Positions 32,061 to 41,905 of a stretch of DNA of 64,000 nt are shown here, in pieces. Source of the DNA: Trichobilharzia szidati (lineage: Eukaryota; Platyhelminthes; Trematoda; Strigeidida; Schistosomatidae); assembly GCA_944472155.2 (NCBI GenBank), contig OX235273.1, positions 105,918,582 through 105,982,581 of the forward strand. Reading direction: 5' to 3'. The notes below the pieces were generated by a model that worked only from the letters and a program-made list of their open reading frames with translations, had not been told where the DNA came from and searched no databases. The position numbers were made by a program, and so were the translations under genes. Within the stretch, counting starts at the first letter, position 1. Each line of letters starts with the position of its first letter.

Positions 32061-32830
32061 CATTTATGCCTGATCGTCCTATAAGTTTTATCAAAAATAC
32101 AACATCATTGTAATAATGCCATCTGCAACTACTCAGTCAGAAATTTTTTCAGGTAAAAAATACCTACTGCACAGTAAAATACTTGAGAATCAAGATGAGA
32201 TCAAAATTCTGTCCACTGGAGCAAACACCTTTCCCGCAAACAGCCTAAGTCAAGTCAAGTTGTTACTCGATGGCCTAACCTTGACTCCAGTCAGTTAATA
32301 GATTTAGCAAACAGTATCTATTTCATGACCTGTGAGATGCATGGCAACAGTACTGTTAAAACCGTTTGTTCCCTTGAAATGTAGGCTTTCCACTGTTTGC
32401 TCAGAGAATCTGAAGTGTGATTGATATCAGAACAGAACTTGTGCACTGTGGTAGAGTATAATTCCATTGTGAGACTTTGCCAGAATAAATTTTACCAACA
32501 ATGGAATCTGAAGTGTGGCGTTTCTATTCCCCATAATGTAACTACTATTCGAGATACTTGTAAATTTGTGTACACATTTGAAGTTAACATGAGAAAGGTA
32601 CCTGTCGATTCTTAAGGGCACAAAATTGCACACTATTCTATACCCTAGAACTAACTTGGCCATAGGAGCGGTTAGGACTATTGAGGCATTCAATCTTCTG
32701 TTAAACACTTCTGCAATATTATGAAAATCTTTTGAATTAACCTGAATCTTCTGTGTATATGATATATATAAGTGTACCTAGTTAGCACATTTTTTCACTA
32801 CTTTTCTATTCTTCGATTAAGTGACGTCAT
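32061..32830. other. Unassigned stretch
   Basis: Overlapping short open frames on both strands at 32.42-32.71 kb; no family recognised. Confidence 0.35.
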
Positions 32831-32832
32831 GT

Positions 32833-33100
32833 TGTAGCGACAGAAGACAAGGGCCAGGCAACAGATCCTTTATTGAGAAAACCAACAGGTATTTATATAT
32901 TTCTATGTGCATTATTATTCGTTCTTGTTAGCAGAGAAGCAGAGAGATTTGCAGTACCGGGATCTTGTATTTTTTTAGCAAAAATAGACAATAACAACAG
33001 GGCTACAAGGCACAAATGCTATGAATAAACGTTGTTTTTTCCCAGCGTAAACAAACCATATGTCGTTCATTCAATATCCACCAACACTGCCATAATCTTT
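32833..33100. mobile_element. Putative LTR fragment
   Basis: Starts TGTAGCGACAGAAGACAAGG and continues GGCCAGGCAACAGATCC, matching the solo LTR at 29715 for its first 130 bp and again near TATCCACCAAC. The end was not defined. Confidence 0.45.
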
Positions 33101-33214
33101 GCAAGCACATTGAAACCTTCTCTGTACATATATATGTATTTGTAAGGCTATAAACAGTTGACGATATACCAATGAAATAAAATGATATGATCTATTGTTT
33201 CAGGTTAGACCGTG

Positions 33215-33497
33215 TATTGATGTCATTTACAGATCCGTTGAAAGCGAATGAGTATTGGACAGCTCTCTTGTCCTAGTTTGGAACTCATCGATAGTGCGCA
33301 CCCACTGGGGTTCGAACCCAGGACCTTCCGGTTACAAAGCAAGCTGGAATTTTATTCAGACACTGGGACCCGACTCACTGGCCAGTCCATGAATTCTAAC
33401 TTGTACCTATGTCTTCGGTGGGAAATCCCTCCTCACACTTGACTGGATGGACCTCACTAGTCACGAATTCTCACTAGAACTCCAGGAAACTCCATCT
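33215..33497 (-). mobile_element. Family B SINE, left arm of inverted pair
   Basis: Hammerhead-like segment at about 33252-33300, B box RC TGGGTTCGAACCCCAG near 33308-33322, A-box region interrupted, and 5' head (CCAGTCCATGAATTCTAAC onward). No clear TSD. Confidence 0.75.
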
Positions 33498-33521
33498 TAT
33501 AGCAAGTAAATTGTGAGTCTC

Positions 33522-33725
33522 ACAAATTGGTAGACTTAGAATTAATGGACTGGCCGCTGAATCGAGTCCCAGTGGCTAAATGATATACAAGCTTGGCTTT
33601 TAACCGGAAGGTACTGAGTTCGAACCGTGGTGGTGGGTGCGTACTGCTGATGATTCGCAAACTAAAATGAAGCAGCTGTGCAGTACTCCATCGTTTTCAA
33701 TACTTCTCTAACCGATATAAAAAAT
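33522..33725 (+). mobile_element. Family B SINE, right arm of inverted pair
   Basis: tRNA-like part (TGGCTAAATGATA; GAGTTCGAACCGTGG), then GTACTG and an intact CTGATGA at 33647-33653, but stem II is destroyed (TTCGCAAACTAAAATGAAG). Stem I GUACUG/CAGUAC is kept. The tail is cut short at CTCTAACCGATAT. Confidence 0.78.
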
Positions 33726-33949
33726 TCGAAAAACAAAGCTTATTCTTACAAATCAACTCTTGAAGATACAGAACATAAAATAGTGGTAGCTGTTTTTAGC
33801 TATGCAATAAATTTTTGTAATGGGATACTTGTTGATTGATTTATAGTGGGACAGTTGTGTTATTGCATGTTCAATGCAAAATGATGTACACGTAAAATGA
33901 TGAATAGTATTCAATAGCTCTTTCTAACGTAAGCGTGGTAATATGTTAT

Positions 33950-34170
33950 TATTATTCCATTGTGATCTGAGTGGAAGTATAAGGCTTCCAAAGTACATCT
34001 CAATATCACTCTATTCTCTGCAGTCCCCTTTTTCAAAACCTGACCCCATGATTGCCCATCAGTTTTCAATTCCTCCTTTCACAATTTTCTCCATATCATA
34101 CTTAGAAGCCCAAACTGTCGCTTCTCATTTGATTGTATTCCACTCAAGGACTGACGTGGTGTATAGCATT
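33950..34170 (-). mobile_element. RTE-type LINE 3' end, degraded
   Basis: GAGTGGAAGTATAAGGCTTCC through CACTCAAGGACTGACG aligns in order with the RC of the RTE 3' end. About 200 bp. Confidence 0.55.
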
Positions 34171-34177
34171 GAAATAA

Positions 34178-35160
34178 TAGAGATTTGTAGCTCAGGTGGA
34201 TGATTTGCAATTAATAGTGTTCTCTGACCTGGGTGGTTTAGTTGCGGGACTTTCGTCGTCTCCCTGCTGGACAACATCTTCAGCGCAATTTTTAGCATAA
34301 AGTGAAATGATTTAAATTTTTCCCATGATTGATAGAATTGCGTCTCCCGGTAACCATCTTTGCATATGTATTGACTATTTTCTACTAACTTGGATTTTAA
34401 ACTTTCTGGTCACCTGATTTACTTTTTATTAGTTGATATATTTCGTCTATATTAACGTGATTGTTAATTGCATTTTCGTTTGAGTACCAGGCTTCTAGGA
34501 ATTCCCTGACTGCACTTTTGGTGTTTCCTCTGTCTAAGATTTTGACATTATCCCAATCAAATTGATGTCCGTAATTTTCTATATGCATTGATACTAAAGA
34601 ATACATATCGTGTCTCTTCACGGCTGATTTGTGTTCCTGGATTCTAATTCGAAGGGGACGCCCACTTTGGCTGATGTAATGCTTGTTGCAGTTCATTCAA
34701 TTTATTTTGTAAATGGTATTAATTTTATCCCATTTTTCTGTTGGATCTTTTGGTTTGCATAATATCGAATTAAGTGATTTGACTGGCTTGTGTGCTATAT
34801 CTATATCAAATGGTCTCAGTATTCTAGCTGTTATTTCAGAGATGTTTCTCGTGTATGGTGGGGTGAATTTTCTTGTGGTCTTTGATCATGGTTCTTTGTT
34901 GGTGTTTTGATTCGACTTTAAACACTTTTTAAGGAAATTTTGTGGATAACCATTCTTTTTGAAGACCGTTTGTAGGTATTTTTCTTCCATTATTTTCAAC
35001 TCTGGAGTGCTACAATGTGTTTGAACTCTTTTAAACAATGTCTGCGCACAGTTTCTTTTGCGAGTAATTGGATTATTGCTAGTATAGTTGAGTATTTGAT
35101 CTGTGTTCGTTGATTTTCTATATACTTGTGTTTCTAAATCTCCTGTGTTGGTTCTCCTGA
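34178..35160 (-). pseudogene. PLE (second lineage) linker plus endonuclease
   Basis: Best copy of the second PLE lineage. The minus strand, from about 34700 to 34400, encodes about 99 codons: CNKHYISQSGRPLRIRIQEH (the YIG Gly is Ser here), SMHIENYGHQFDWDNVKILD, then EAWYSNENAINNHVNIDEIY near the end. Upstream (34713-35150) the linker between RT and endonuclease is readable in broken frames (ISEI.ARIL.PF.I, KPKDP). Downstream 34178-34300 is the terminal segment shared with 9362-9490. The RT domain is absent. Confidence 0.82.
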
Positions 35161-35164
35161 TTAA

Positions 35165-35230
35165 GACATGGTATAGTATAGTTTAGTATACTATATAGTA
35201 TAGTATTGGGTGTATAGTATCACCCAACAG
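35165..35230. repeat. AT palindromes
   Basis: GGTATAGTATAGTTTAGTATACTATATAG is largely self-complementary, and TTGGGTG.ATAGTAT.CACCCAA forms a second hairpin at about 35206-35227. Confidence 0.6.
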
Positions 35231-35609
35231 TTTCCTCAGTGTATTTTTTTATTTTCATTTACACTGATAATTTTCACACTGATTGCAAAATAAGATTTCA
35301 CATGCTCATGTTGTCTTATTTAGCTAAGTGATAATTTCGCATGAATTAACTTTTACTTATCACTTTGCATCATTATTTCCAGATAAATAATAAATAAATA
35401 AATTCAAGAAATAATATTTATATCATAAAGTATTTGATCATTGAAACATAAATCGTGCGAAATGAAAATTATTCAACACTTCAGTGAATACTGAATTGAT
35501 AATGAATTACTTAAGGATAACTTGAGGGATAGAGTCTTTCTTTTTTTCAAAATTACATTCACTAATAAAGTAAGACAACAGTAGAAACATATTCATGAAA
35601 GTATTGTTA
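35231..35609. other. Unassigned AT-rich stretch
   Basis: Nothing recognisable. Confidence 0.4.
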
Positions 35610-36640
35610 TCAGTGCTCCTCTAAGTTCCAAGTGGAACATCGGGTTTCAGAAGAACATTACCTTTTCACTCGGTGTTTTGTTGCGTGTTTTGGCTGGCCG
35701 CATAAGCTTTCATTTCTTTTTCATGTGGTCGCCTCCATTTTACCCTCGGAACAACACCTAAGCTGTCACTTGCCACTCAGGTTCCAATTGAAGGCTTCCC
35801 AGACGTATGATTCCATTTTCTTCTCCATATCGCCTAGGTGATAGATTGTTGATTGTTTCGGTGATAGAGTTACTTGCCGTTAATTTTTTCTGGTCATCTG
35901 ATCTTTCGTAATGAGCGTAGGAAGATGCTTTTGAGAGTCCGAAGACTGTTTAAAATACTTTTCGTGGAGTACCAAGTCTCTGAGTTGTATAAAATCACTG
36001 ACTTGAAATCTATTCTGAAACTTCAGCTGCTGTTACTTATATTGAGTGGAGTAGATTCCCTCCACCAACTGATTTCAGATTAAGGAACATTTGTTCTAGC
36101 TTCCAGATGTGATCCTTTCTGGTTTGGACACTTTAATTCTTACCTCGTCTCATTAGAACGATACTGTGCAGGTAAAAAACAGACGATCTCCCTTAGATTC
36201 ATCCGTCTTGGTGGTGTTGGTTGGACATCTGTATCACCTACATCTTTTCTATGATTGCTTGAAAAAGCAGTCTTCACATCTCCATCTACCGACTTGATGG
36301 TTCCCACCCTCAGGTCTTCAATTTTCTTCAACATTAGACATAAATCATGTGCAAAGTCAAAATCTCTCATAGTATCTTTGTCCGTCCAACATGTTCTTGT
36401 TTTCTCGCGTCTCATGATCTGTTGTATGATCCAGTCTACCATAATTGGGGTTATCATCAGCGATAGTAGTCAGTCTTGTCTTACTCCTGTCTTCACTTGT
36501 GACGCTTTACTGAGCGTTTCATTGTATATCGTTCGGCTTATTCGATGATCATATACCTGTTGAATGAGGTTGATAAAGATTTCAGGCACTCCATAGTGTT
36601 GATCAACGCTGTCGAAGGCCTTTTCAAAGTTGAGAAAGTT

Positions 36641-36654
36641 GAAATAGAGATTTG
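36641..36654. repeat. Target-site duplication, left
   Basis: GAAATAGAGATTTG, repeated exactly at 37063-37076; it is RTE sequence encoding the NLYF region. Confidence 0.92.
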
Positions 36655-36775
36655 TGATGATATTAGATGGTTGGAGGCAATCGGCCACAGGAAGCCTTGG
36701 ACCTAGGTTTCGTGCCAGTTGGCACTCGTCAGCAAGGCGTATCTGCAACCTTGAAGGAACTCATATCCCTTCTGA
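36655..36775 (-). mobile_element. Family C SINE, left arm, internally ended
   Basis: RC of the right arm segment 36819-36938 with about two mismatches. The outer end lies at ...CTAATATCATCA, inside the element, and the base run CATCACAAA is shared between the element and the target, a likely microhomology primer. It contains a canonical hammerhead at 36694-36738. Confidence 0.9.
36694..36738 (-). ncRNA. Canonical hammerhead ribozyme, family C
   Basis: Minus strand: stem I GCCUUG / CAAGGC (6 bp), core CUGACGA (C3, U4, G5, A6, G8, A9 all present), stem II GUGCC-AACU-GGCAC (5 bp), GAAA (G12, A13, A14, A15.1), minimal stem III from the palindrome ACCUAGGU, cleavage after the C of GUC. Every conserved base of the hammerhead consensus is present, so self-cleavage is expected, possibly as a dimer because stem III has no real loop. 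Confidence 0.88.
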
Positions 36776-36818
36776 GATTCGAACCCGCGTCACCCAGTGC
36801 TGCAGTCAGAGACGTTAC

Positions 36819-37062
36819 CAGAAGGGACATGAGTTCCTTCAAGGTTGCAGATACGCCTTGCTGACGAGTGCCAACTAGCACGAAACCTAGGTCCAAGGCT
36901 TCCTGTGGCCGATTGCCTCCAACCATCTAATATCATCACAAACAATGTACACCGTGATGGCGAGCTACCTAGAATGGTGGCCACATTTCAACCTGACTCA
37001 TAGAATTCAGTCTGCACCGAAGAGAGGACTAGACGCATCTCACTAGTTACTAGTATGAAATC
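36819..37062 (+). mobile_element. Family C SINE, right arm with full tail
   Basis: Plus strand: ribozyme at 36855-36899, then GATTGCCTCCAACCATC, ACCGTGATGGCGAGCTACC, CATAGAATTCAGTCTGCACC and the terminal CACTAGTTACTAGTATG. Followed directly by the target-site duplication. Confidence 0.9.
36855..36899 (+). ncRNA. Canonical hammerhead ribozyme, family C
   Basis: GCCUUG (36855-36860), CUGACGA (36861-36867), stem II GUGC/GCAC with loop CAACUA, GAAA (36882-36885), CCUAGG then UC (36892-36893, predicted cleavage after 36893), CAAGGC (36894-36899). All core positions are canonical. Same type I layout with minimal stem III as the Sm-alpha hammerhead, but with different helices. Confidence 0.9.
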
Positions 37063-37076
37063 GAAATAGAGATTTG
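37063..37076. repeat. Target-site duplication, right
   Basis: GAAATAGAGATTTG, identical to 36641-36654. Confidence 0.92.
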
Positions 37077-37180
37077 CCTGATATTCTATGCGCCGTTCGA
37101 TTATGATGGGTAGTGTTGAGATTTAATTACCACTTGATTTGCCTTTCCTGAATCCACTTTGTTTGAGGTGGAGTTTTGCA

Positions 37181-37925
37181 TGTTAAGCACCTTTAAGTCT
37201 CTTCAGGATGATGCGACTTTTAGTGGAAGTGATGGTTATGAATGTATTACCACTAATATAGGTGGACAAGTTAGTAAAGACTTCTTCAATAAAAATATAT
37301 ACTTAAGAGTTGTGAACGTGTATATGCTGCTCTTGAGTACATTGAAGTAACGTCTGTTGTAGAGTGGTTGAAAATCGTGTAGTACTACATGTAGTAGTTT
37401 TATTCATTTCTGACCTTCAGATTTCATCAGGTATGCCTCAGAATATGTGTCACCTTCAGTTATGTTTCAGAATTGATTGAAGTTTATGCACTTTGAGTTA
37501 TGTTTTGATATTACCTAATCGACTGCTCTTTGGAGCGCAATACGAACCTTTTGAGCTGGCAAAAGCTACTTAAAATCGCTAACCACAACGTCAACTGCAA
37601 CAACAACAACAACAACAACGAGACCTCCTATATGAGGAAACAAAAGAGAAGATGAATCATTAATAAGAGAAATTTTGCTGCATCAAACAATCGTTGATGG
37701 AGACGCTGAATGTATATTTTCTAATGATCATGACAATTGCCACATTTACTGGTAAATATAAAAAGTCCAGCCAAATAATGTCTGCTGAGGAAACAGAGAC
37801 AGCATTTACCTGGAGATGAGAAATAGGGGCTCTTAATTTCTGTTGCATACCAGCATGTCATGTATTCTCTTACCGTCTTACTGCATAAACGCCATTTTGC
37901 CATATTATCGTTATCCATGATACTG
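37181..37925. other. Unassigned; (CAA)n present
   Basis: Contains a (CAA)n run at about 37598-37619. No gene was recognised. Confidence 0.4.
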
Positions 37926-37929
37926 TTTT

Positions 37930-38360
37930 TTTTATCCCTTCACGTTCCCAGTGGAACATAGGGCGGCTTCAAGCTAGAGGCTTGAAGTTTCTGTAGCAGT
38001 GTTTATTTTACAGGATGGGGTTATTAGCCTCATGCCCAACCTTTCCTCTTTACCGGCGTTATTTCTGGCTTACCGAGGTAAAGGAGTACCTCGGCCGGGG
38101 ATCGAACCCCGGACCATGTGCATGGTAGACGAGTGTCCTAACCGCTGTGCCATCAACACACTATAAAGCGCTCAAATAAATTATTGTATTACTACTCATT
38201 TTTTATGTTCCAAGAGCGATTTAGGACCTTAGAGGCACACCGCCGTCATTCACTGTTCTCTTGCTAGTGCTTTTTGGTCCTATTTCATCCTTTTTATCGA
38301 GCCAGAGAAGGCATATATTGATGAAAGTCTGCATTTACCCTATGTACTGAGCATCTGGAC
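37930..38360 (-). mobile_element. RTE 3' end with embedded tRNA-like SINE D
   Basis: CACGTTCCCAGTGGAACATAGG (RTE 3' end, RC) and, after the tRNA-like element, GAGCCAGAGAAGGCATATATTG and CTGAGCATCTGGACCGTATA, which align with the RTE segment at 31760-31860. The family D element at 38075-38165 sits between them. Confidence 0.55.
38075..38165 (-). mobile_element. tRNA-like SINE head, family D
   Basis: Minus strand ATGGCACAGCGGTTAGGACA and CCGGGGTTCGATCCCCGG: well kept A-box-like and B-box-like sequences in tRNA spacing, with a paired T-arm. The anticodon region does not form a credible tRNA, so it is a SINE head rather than a tRNA gene. Confidence 0.65.
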
Positions 38361-38364
38361 CGTA

Positions 38365-38980
38365 TAAATGCATTCACTGGTCACCTGATCGTAAAATCCT
38401 TTAAAATTATCAATACACAAAATGGCTCAATTCTCCTCAAGTTTTCTTAAGCAATCTTTATCAAACGCCTGTTACCCGGTTTATGTGTTCAAAAAGAAGC
38501 AGTGGTTAGTCTTTCCTTGCCCACCTAGTAACTGGATGTCTTTATTCTCTCCTTCATTTGATTACGCAATCTTTGGCCTCAATCTCAACCCCCTTTGATA
38601 TAGTGTAATTGTGTTAGTCTCTTGTTTCTATGACTTGAGTTGAACTCAGTACATTGTAACCTAATTCATTAGTCACTCTGCATCTTACGCATCTCTCGTC
38701 TTTATTACGTAACTCCTTTATCATTGTATGCATACATTTATTTTGTTTAAACTTGAATTGCCTGTGCAAAAGGCATATAAAAGTAATTTTCTGAGCACTG
38801 TTCATCAATTGCGAGACCTTCTGTCAACTGACATTATGAAAAATTTGTAAGTATGTTACAGCCTTTCTGTAGATAAACTTCATAATCTATTTAGGCTGGA
38901 AGAAGCAACTGATGAGAAGCCAACAAAATAAACAATGATGGTACCATATTATTCTGCATAAACCAATGTTCTTCTTGCTT
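38365..38980 (+). pseudogene. PLE C-terminus and 3' UTR
   Basis: Plus strand near 38370-38500 reads GHLIVKSFKIINTQNGSILL, then a segment with LCVQKE..VSLSLP, the end of a first-lineage PLE endonuclease; the GIY-YIG core is missing. About 330 bp of AT-rich 3' UTR follow, then GCAACTGATGAGAAGCCAAC at 38904-38923 and a terminal part CTGCATAAACCAATGTTCTTC. The 3' layout matches 51.43-51.9 kb. Confidence 0.68.
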
Positions 38981-38984
38981 TTAT

Positions 38985-39940
38985 CAAATTCAAAAAGGGA
39001 ATAAATGTATGAAAAATAAGTTCTTTAAGGAAGTGTAATTATTTTGTCATTGTTTTACCTTCGATACTCAAATCTCCCCAAAAACATACTCACAAAATAA
39101 TATTTAAAATCCAACTGTAAAACATGGTCTTCATCAGTTGTTATTCCATGCAGATCAAGTTCGGAAAAGTTCTCAATAAATGTAGCATCAGTTTTCTTCA
39201 AAATATCATACACATTAAAAAACAGTCTTGTTTATGTGAAGGACCGAATTCCAAATGATTCACACTCTAACTGAGTTTCTAAAATAAAATGCCTGTAAAG
39301 TAATGCAATACTTACCCGATAAATCTAGAGACATAAATGTAGAAAAAAAAGAAAGAAATGAAATCCATGGATGCTCTATTCCACCATCAAGAAGTTCAGT
39401 GGAACTAGAAAATTTTCAAAATATCTTTGGCCATATATCTATAGAACCAGAGCACAAAATTGAATTCGATAATTTTGAAATCATTCAGGAAAATTTTAAA
39501 AATCACAGAAAGAGTATCTCATTTCAGAAGCGCTTCACATTAAATGGGATCTTTATTGTCTGAATAGAAATGATATGCATATTAAGATAGAATTTGACAT
39601 GGTTACATCACCTCTCTTTCTAGTTCATGAAATGACCAAATCGACACAAACATGATAAACATTTTTGTAACTTACATATACATCGAATCAAATCCAACAA
39701 TTAGTACATGGTTTGTTATTTTAGTTCATTAATCCACTTGATAAAGTGGAAAAAACATCTCATACTGAAGAACAAGGATTAAGTTAGTGTAGATAATCTA
39801 AGATTGTGTAAATTCTGCTTCAGTAATACTAATATCGTTATCTCCCTAAGTCAATTTCGTCTTCTCTATGTTTAACTGGACCGAAATGCATGGCCTGTGT
39901 TGAGACATCGGTTTCTAGTATAGATGCTTTGACGATGTTT
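38985..39940. other. Unassigned AT-rich stretch
   Basis: An open frame of 86 codons at 39303-39563 (Lys, Glu and Asn rich) has no recognisable motif and atypical composition from AT content. I do not call it a gene. Confidence 0.35.
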
Positions 39941-39944
39941 GAGG

Positions 39945-40095
39945 ATTTACAATGTGTTCTTCGGTGGATAGTGACTAACAGTGGAATTCAGAATGCTCAT
40001 TTCGTCCAATTTAGGGTTCATCATCTGGGTGAATATTCATAACTCAAAGAGTGATAGTGTTCCCACGGGAACTCGAACCAAGTACCTACTGTGAA
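39945..40095 (-). mobile_element. Family A (Sm-alpha-like) SINE relic
   Basis: Minus strand: B-box-like TTGGTTCGAGTTCCC, CACCCAGATGATGAACCC, AAATTGGACGAAATGAGC and TGAATTCCACTGTTAGTC. The hammerhead core is AUGAUGA (C3 to A) with a damaged stem II. Confidence 0.72.
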
Positions 40096-40882
40096 TTTAC
40101 CCTTTTCGTACATGCCCACCGCCGAACGCCATCTGGGAAAGGAGTCAGAGTGTGCTTTTCGCGAGCCACCCCAGCGACTGATACAGTCCCAGAACGAACT
40201 CCCAAGACGGGTCATCATCAATTTCTCATATTTACATCTCAGGACACCCTTGGTGTCACTCCTCCAGCTGGTATGAACAGGAACATCTTCTCAGGGACAT
40301 ATGCACACTGGAGCCAACCAAACCTTGACTCATGGCACAAGATCCCGGCCGCCACGCCACTACCCACAGCATAAGACACTGCTCGAGGCTGGCCTCGGCT
40401 AACAACCACACCAAGCTGCGCCTCGCGGCTTGGATTACCAGCTCTAAAAGCCACCCACTAACCAGTTGTTATTGGCCCCGGTCCTCTCGTCAGGAATCCC
40501 GCAGATCTACTGGTCCCGCCGATGCCCCGCTCACCGCCATAAGGCCAAAGGACGGCACCGCTGCTTCATCAAGACTGAGTAGTCAGACGTGAGTGTTGTC
40601 TCATGCAAGTGACAGGTCTTTGCTCAAGCTAGGTTTGCCCAACGATAAGCCCCACCCAGCGGTCGCCACTTGGAGGCGCCTGCCACATATAACCATAACC
40701 CTCGTCCCGCCATTTCCCATGCCCGGTTGATTTTATTCACGTTGACACTCAGAGCACTGGACAGAACTTCGTAACCAAATGTAGACTTAACAAGAGAAGC
40801 CAATATTGGAAAGCACACGATGGTCTAAGGATGTCGGTCCTCGCACTGCATGCAGGGCCCCCCAGCTAAGCCTCTCACCTGA

Positions 40883-40905
<23 letters not shown>
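40096..40905. other. GC-rich island, unclassified
   Basis: About 800 bp far richer in G and C than the rest, with stretches such as TCCCGGCCGCCACGCCAC and CCCCGCTCACCGCC. Overlapping open frames exist on both strands but none shows a known motif. Its sharp edges suggest a transposable-element segment, perhaps a LINE 5' region. It begins beside the Sm-alpha-like relic. Confidence 0.4.
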
Positions 40906-40915
<10 letters not shown>

Positions 40916-41764
40916 AAGTCATAGTTACTCTAGCAAACCAAGTATCTTCTTTCAGAAAATGTTATCTACTAGATCACTTGGTCGGGCGTCACACACTAGG
41001 GACTGAGAGTTAATTCAGCTTGAGAGTACAGGCTACGATGGAATACGAATCCTGGATTCCACTTCCAGTTACAGTCAACCAAATTCATTTGGGAGATAAA
41101 CTGAAAAATTCATAATAATGAGTAACATATATGTACCTAATACCCAAAAATGGTACGCTAATACATTAACAGTCACGTTAATTACTGGTATTTTAACTAC
41201 CTTTCTGTTACAGAAATTGTAAAGAAAGTATTCTAAAATCAAATTTATTTTAAATACCCTGTCAATCATTCTTTTTTTTCATTTCTAGATAACGAATAGC
41301 CAAACTAAGCAAATTCAAGATTGTAAACAGATATGAAAATATTCTAACGCATAAAACTCTACTAAAAAGTATCGTCGCTTAAAGCAAATTCATTCATACA
41401 GTGAGATGAGAAATAAAGTGACATTTTCCCCCACAATTTTCATCACCATATTTATCGACAGCTTACTGAAGTGTCGCAGTTATGTAATGTAAAATCGACT
41501 ATTCTGTCAGAATGATGCTGGCTCTTTAGGAAAAAACAACGCTAAAAAAGAAAGACAATCAATGGTGCTTTTCATTAGATATTATATAATGCAAGCTTCG
41601 TCTTGTGTGGAACTCATCGGATGGATATACCTAAATCCCAATGGGCAGTAGTTTTCCCCACCAGAATAAAATGTAAGCTTTTAGTTAAAAATTCATTCAA
41701 TTAAAAGTAAACTGTATCTTTTCCTGATGAATTTCATACAATTCTCTACATCAATTAACTTAAA
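40906..41764. other. Mostly unassigned; two family A scars
   Basis: CCTGGATTCCACTTCCAGTTA at about 41051 (plus) and CTTCGTCTTGTGTGGAACTC then ATCGGATGGATATACC at about 41596-41632 (minus) resemble Sm-alpha ribozyme regions. The rest is AT-rich. Confidence 0.4.
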
Positions 41765-41905
41765 CAGTACAAGAACAGCTGTTTCGTCCGAGTTTGGGGC
41801 TCTTCGCCTGTACATATCCACCGCAAGTGTTCACACTGGGGAACTTCTGGTTAAAAGGCGAGTTCATAGACGATTAAGCCACTGGGACTCGATCCAAGAG
41901 TATTT
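41765..41905 (-). mobile_element. Family B SINE, single arm
   Basis: Hammerhead-like segment at 41767-41813: stem I GUACA./.UUGUAC, core GCGAAGA, stem II GCCCCAAACUCGGAC, GAAA, CAGCUG. Then degraded B box and GATTAAGCCACTGGGAC (A box RC). No partner arm was seen. Confidence 0.7.

Larger units (their letters stand above)
36140..36748 (-). pseudogene. RTE reverse transcriptase fragments
   Basis: Two open minus-strand segments separated by one frameshift. Residues include LYFNFLNFEKAFDSVD, then SRTIYNETLSKASQVKTGVR, IQQIMRREKTRTCWTDKDT and MRDFDFAHDLCLMLKKIEDL. In RTE-clade reverse transcriptases the corresponding motif C is FADD, so this copy has lost its second catalytic Asp position and cannot be active. 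The first codons of the open frame near 36748-36655 are family C SINE sequence, not RT. Confidence 0.78.
36655..36938. repeat. 120-bp-arm palindrome
   Basis: Inverted repeat with arms 36655-36775 and 36819-36938 and a 43-base loop made of the tRNA-like B-box region. Only about two arm differences are visible, indicating a young structure. Confidence 0.9.
35610..37180 (-). mobile_element. RTE-type LINE interrupted by family C pair
   Basis: Minus-strand copy. Upstream RT sequence at 37180-37080 encodes GFRKGKSSGN and LPIIIERRIEYQANLYF. After the insertion (36655-37062) it continues with FEKAFDSVD (motif A), GVPEIFINLIQQVYDH and GVRQD (motif B, truncated), and near 36360 DFAHDLCLM (motif C, one Asp changed to His). 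The C-terminal part runs to 35610. The reading sequence resumes on both sides of the target-site duplication, which proves the SINE pair came later. Confidence 0.82.

Noticed and set aside
33943..34203. 86-codon plus-strand open frame
   Set aside because: It is the antisense of an RTE 3' end running into a PLE terminus.
34230..34300. Hammerhead in the terminal segment of the second PLE lineage (minus strand CUGAAGA ... GACGAC GAAA)
   Set aside because: Core words are present and a stem II is possible, but there is no stem III and other copies (9.47, 21.74 kb) break CUGANGA; too weak to call without an alignment.
37598..37619. CRISPR-like or tandem array
   Set aside because: Simple (CAA)n microsatellite; no spaced direct repeats anywhere in the window resemble a CRISPR.
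38075..38165. Possible tRNA gene on the minus strand (good A and B boxes)
   Set aside because: The acceptor and anticodon arms do not pair convincingly and a related sequence at 24.1 kb is followed by a SINE body.
39303..39563. 86-codon open frame in AT-rich DNA
   Set aside because: No motif, no neighbours of matching frame, Lys/Asn/Glu-rich as expected by chance from base composition.
40051..40592. Overlapping open frames in the GC-rich island as host exons
   Set aside because: Frames overlap on both strands without splice-site logic or recognisable domains; GC content alone explains fewer stops.
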